Origin: Moringa oleifera
Lineage: Eukaryota; Streptophyta; Magnoliopsida; Brassicales; Moringaceae
Reading direction: 5' to 3'
Assembly (NCBI GenBank): GCA_021397835.1
Contig: JAJFZO010000049.1
Coordinates: 8,871,001 to 8,935,000 of the forward strand
Length of the DNA: 64,000 nt
The notes under the pieces were generated by a model. The model was not told where the DNA came from, ran no database searches, and saw only the letters and a list, made by a program, of their open reading frames with translations. Both the position numbers and the translations under genes were made by a program. Shown piece after piece: positions 59,751 to 64,000 of the stretch (within the stretch, counting starts at the first letter, position 1; each line of letters starts with the position of its first letter).

Positions 59751-62700
59751 TGTTATTATTTCTTGTTAGCTTAGCGCAATAAAGCCTCACGGAAAAACTA
59801 ATCCCCTAGGGATAGAGTTTGCTTAAGATTAATTTCTTTATAATCAAACTTTCTTTTTCTTTTTCTTTTTCTTTTTAAATGCTGTCAGAATGAGCAATCT
59901 TTTTAGTTTCATCACAAGAGGTCTCTCTCACTCTTTTGATGGCCTTGTCATATTGGGTTTCTGTTAAACTGTTTTCTTTCTCTTGAAACTACAACTCTCG
60001 AAGCCCATTGCGGAAGGCTCAATCATTGATGGGCTTTTATTTAATATGTAACTATATTAAATAAATATCAAAATAAATTTTATATCATATATATTTTAAT
60101 TAAAATTGTATAATTTTTTAATCAATTATGTATATAAATTTTGTATTTAATTTAAATTAATTTTTTATTTTTTTCAAAATTTTATTCGGCAAAGTTTAAT
60201 TTAAATTTAGATATAAATTTAAATAAACAGTCAAACTATCATAAAAAATTTTTAATTTTTTCATTTTTTATAATATATTTTTTGAAATATATATTTTTAA
60301 TATTCATTAAATTTTTATTTTTTATAATAATTTAAATATTTTTTACATTCATGAAAAGTTTTAAGTTAATATTTATTGTAAAATAATTTTAATTTAATTA
60401 ATTAATTAAAAATTAAATAAATTGATTTTGACTAAATTGATATTTTATATTAAATCTAGTAAAAAAATATAAAGTTCTAATTAAAAACACGAATCCACAA
60501 GATTTATTTTGATATTTATTTTTACCATTAATAGTTTTTGGATTACCAATATACACACCTTAAAACATGTAAAAGTCTCAAAATTTATTAAATTTAGGTG
60601 GCTCATTAATTAATGTGATGAAATCTTATTGCTGAATTGGTTGCCAGCTAAACATAAAAAGAATTTAAAGGCGTACCCAGTGACTTGATAAATGATATGG
60701 TTATTTTTATGACGTGGCAAATTCTAAGTGGCTACTAGACCTATGCGGTCAGTAGCAATGCCAGCAATATAGGTAGAGCCGTTGACATGGCAAGAGGACT
60801 TGAAGGCAGCGCATTTATTATTGCATTTTGTAACGCGATGTCGCTCGATTCTGCTTCAAATCAATTGTAATTTGGATCATATGTTGCACAGAAAAAGGCG
60901 AAATGGTGAGAAGATAAAAGCATCATCAAGATTTCAAAATTAACAAAATTCTAGAAGAATTGGGTGATGGAGCATCACAGGAGTTGAACCCAGCAGGACT
61001 ATTTTTGAGTGATCGGAGGCATTGCAGGAGAAATTGATAGTATCATGATACTCAAAAAGACCTTGAGACTCTTAAAATGGTATTGGCTTCGGAAATGATA
61101 CGTCGGAAGTGGGTAAACCGGGGGATGGTAGAGCTTACGGATGCAGAGTCTACTAGCTGCACTATACCCCCGCCCATCAATTGATGCTAAAAACGCACCA
61201 CGAAAATCCTATGAATAAGGGATGAAACAAAGATTATGTTAAAAAAAAAATCCTCTAAAATTCTATCTAGTTGGCTTAAGTATTAGTTTTCATTTCTCTC
61301 TCAAATTTCTTTCTTTTGAAAGAATCTCTTTGGGCATTTTTGTCATTTTGTTTTGATTTTTTGTTGAAATAAGAGGAAAAAGAATGCTACCCTAAAGATA
61401 AGGAAACTTCAAAGAAGTATTGAATTTTTGTAGCTTAGTTTGTATCAGATTCATATTCTTTGAATAAAATTTTCTTGATTGAATTAAAGTTTATAAATCA
61501 TAGGGAATCGTGAAGAGATACATTATAAAATAGTATGAGTTTTTTTTAAAAATAAATAAATAACTTATTTTTCTCTATAATAATAAAGTATATTTTGTTT
61601 TTATTTTAAAAAATAAAAAGTGAGTAAGTGCAAATTTTATTATTTTTTTTAAAAAATTATGTGCATATTCTTTTTGAAAAATAATTTAATTGATATTAAT
61701 TAAAAGTATTTTTGTGATACTAATCTTTTATTAAGTATAATCAAATCTCAAATCAAATCATAAAAGAAAAAAAACTCGTTTCTTTATATTTTATAATAAT
61801 GATCAATCACACTTGAAAAGATTATTGACGATATTTAACTTTTACTATGAAACGAATTTTTTTAATTAAAATCTTAATTGTGATAATAAATTTTTTTAAA
61901 AAATAAATATAAACTTGATTTTATTAATATATGTATATGCATGTCAATCGCTTTCAATAAATAACACATTTTTTTAATTTGCACTCGAGATTTGTATGAT
62001 ATTCATAATCAAAGTTATCCCATTGTTGCAATGAACTGTTCAAGTTGTCTCAAGTTTTATTTTATAATTTATAAAATAAATCTTATTTTTATTTTTTATT
62101 GAAGGGTATCACAAAACCCAGAGCACTTTCTAATTATAATCAATTAATGAAGCCCTGATTTTGGAGTAAGGAATAATGACACTCTAAAAACAAAGCAAAA
62201 AAGGGTTGATGTAAAGCAGCAAACAACTCAGCTTTTTTGCTTTCAACTTTTTGTTAACTAAAACTCAAGAAATACATATATATTTTTTAAAAGTATGAGG
62301 CATTTAATGCTTACCCAATCATTAACCAATTAGCGAGTGTGCTTCTATTACCCGTCCAAATTTATTTAGAAATTGTTAGGTTAATGGTATTATAAAAATT
62401 TGATATCTGTCATGAAATTTGAAGAGTTAAAATTTGGTAAAAATATAAGATTATGTGATATAAATTTTCAAATTGTACATTGTTTAATTTTTTATAATAA
62501 TTATTTATAAATAATTTTAATATTATAAAATATTTATTGTCTAAACAATTTAAAAAATGACATGCCTTAGTTGTCAAATTCTGATTTAAAGAGAAAAAAA
62601 AGAAGATTTCTGAGTAAGCCAATGAGCTTTGAGGGAGAAAATGCAACTCTATGAGGATTGAGTTAGGGAGAAAGCTTCTCTTTGGATATTGAATCTATAA

Positions 62701-63160
62701 AATCAGAAACAGACGAGTTTAAAGAAATATTATTCATAATAATATAATATTTTAAAGAATAATATTTATATGAATTAATATTTTATAAATTTACAGAAAA
62801 AGAAAAAAAGAAAAAATGTTATAATTATATATTTATAATGATAATAATTTAACAATTTTTGTAAGAGAACAAAAAAATTTATAATTATTTTTTATTTTTA
62901 TAAAATAGTTACCTTGAAATTCATTTCAAAATTATTATTTTGAGATTTAAAAAAGTAGAAATTAATTAAAAATTATATTTTTTGATAAAAATAAATTAAA
63001 TATTAAAAAACGATTTTATTTAAAATAAAATAAGAAAAAACTTATTTTCAAATATTAGATTAATTTATCTAATAGGGAAGAAGGTCTTATAATTTTTATA
63101 AATTAAACTACTTAGAATTGGTAAATAAAGATTAAAACTTTTGAGCGTTCAGCTACTTTG
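59751..63160. other. Intergenic stretch without a recognised gene, part 2
   Basis: Mostly AT-rich. A more GC-rich island at about 60640-61210 has no ORF and could be a relic of a gene or element I do not recognise. Confidence 0.5.
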
Positions 63161-63499
63161 ACCACGACGGTTAGATTTTCCATATGCGTTTCTTTTCATC
63201 GTACAAACCTAGGAAGGGAAGCAATTACACTCTTGTCTGGATGAGGTCCAACGTGCTGAAGTCAACTTTACAACAAGGAAGTTGGCTTGTCTAAGCTTTC
63301 AAAACTATTGGGCCACGTAATCGTAGAACTCCCTGTTTCTTCCATATTTAACCAACTGCGTCCTTTATTATGCACCGACATGCCGATAATTATTACCTTC
63401 TTAATCAAAATAGTAACGGAAAATTCAGTTATTTGCGAAAAATGCCATTTCTTGCTTAACACTGCCAATTTACCTTTCCGTATTTTTACGGCTCCGTGT
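63161..63499 (+). promoter_or_regulatory. Promoter region of the gene leaving the window
   Basis: GC-richer sequence before the leader exon, with TTGGGCCACGTAA at about 63308-63320 (site-II-like TGGGCC next to an ACGT core). No TATA box was placed. Confidence 0.45.
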
Positions 63500-63653
63500 G
63501 TGGGGGGAGAGAGAGAGAGAGAGAGGGAACAAAATCAGATTTCAGGTCTGGTTGCTCACTGAACCCGACTCTCTACTGGTCGCTGCTACAGTAAAGAATT
63601 TTCCGGCGTTTTCTCGAAGTTTCTCTGGAACCTTCCGGAAAGTTTCCGATCAG
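63500..63653 (+). other. Noncoding first exon of a + strand gene that continues beyond the window
   Basis: A GA run (63509-63528) and leader-like sequence end at the donor GATCAG|GTAGCA (63654). After it come a T-rich, intron-like 347 bases up to the window edge. No coding sequence is in view, so the product is unknown. Confidence 0.5.
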
Positions 63654-64000
63654 GTAGCAGACACTATCTCTATTGTCTGGTTTGTTTTCTTGTTCTTTTT
63701 TCTTTAAGAGGAACTCCAGGTATGGAAAAACTCAAATGAGCTTGTTCTTTTCCTTCTTTTGCCCCCTTTTTCCTTGGAAATGTAGTAAAATAAAATAAGT
63801 CAAACCGTCTTATCTTAATTTTTTTTGCCATTTTTGAGTTCTGAAGTAAACGAAGCATCTTCGCAACTGTGTGTTGTACAACTACTTGGTTTGATCTTTC
63901 TTTTTCGTTTTCTTCCCTTTCTTTTTCTTTCGGTTTTCTGACCAACCAAATGGAGGGATAAGCAGAGTTGCTGAACTAATACCTACTTTGATTTGACTCT

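Noticed and set aside
1..64000. CRISPR arrays, bacterial operons, tRNA or rRNA genes
   Set aside because: No regular spacer-repeat arrays, no tRNA box A/B pairs recognised by eye, and gene structure is eukaryotic.

Overview
This is a 64 kb piece of a eudicot plant nuclear genome. It is AT-rich and its genes have introns. It carries plant-specific families (a FAR1-related factor, a calmodulin-like protein, a STE20-type kinase of the plant BLUS1/fray-like group) and plant transposon families (a copia LTR element, a Mutator-like element with a Ulp1-type protease gene, an Ac-like hAT, an L1-type LINE). I cannot name the species.

Layout. 1-1174: end of a decayed copia retrotransposon with its 3' LTR. 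1175-3741: AT-rich, no gene. About 3742-12732: a decayed Mutator-like element with two convergent genes, a DUF1985/Ulp1-protease gene on + and a mudrA-type transposase on -, plus four fields of a short degenerate repeat. 13034-17493: a complete but mutated hAT element with an 8-bp target duplication and imperfect 20-bp inverted ends; it splits a short ORF on - and contains a hairpin cluster and an inner inverted-repeat block. 17494-18768: a small region with promoter/5' UTR character. About 18769-30010 and 36040-47325: two direct copies of an 11 kb segment. Each holds a multi-exon STE20-like kinase gene on -, and each copy is broken by its own mutations. The spacer holds an L1 LINE relic (about 30515-34040). 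A 520-bp hAT derivative sits in the second copy, and the first copy preserves the empty site.

The right third holds the intact genes: a two-coding-exon short FAR1-family gene on + (50616-53102), an intronless calmodulin-like gene on - (54976-55617) with a recognisable promoter, and the noncoding first exon of a + strand gene that leaves the window (about 63500-63653). Between 56.2 and 63.1 kb I see no gene.

Most of the window therefore records transposon insertion and segmental duplication. The two intact genes are regulatory: a DNA-binding factor derived from a Mutator-like transposase, and a Ca2+ sensor. Nothing suggests that they work in one pathway. All exon boundaries were placed by eye from GT/AG sites and reading frame.
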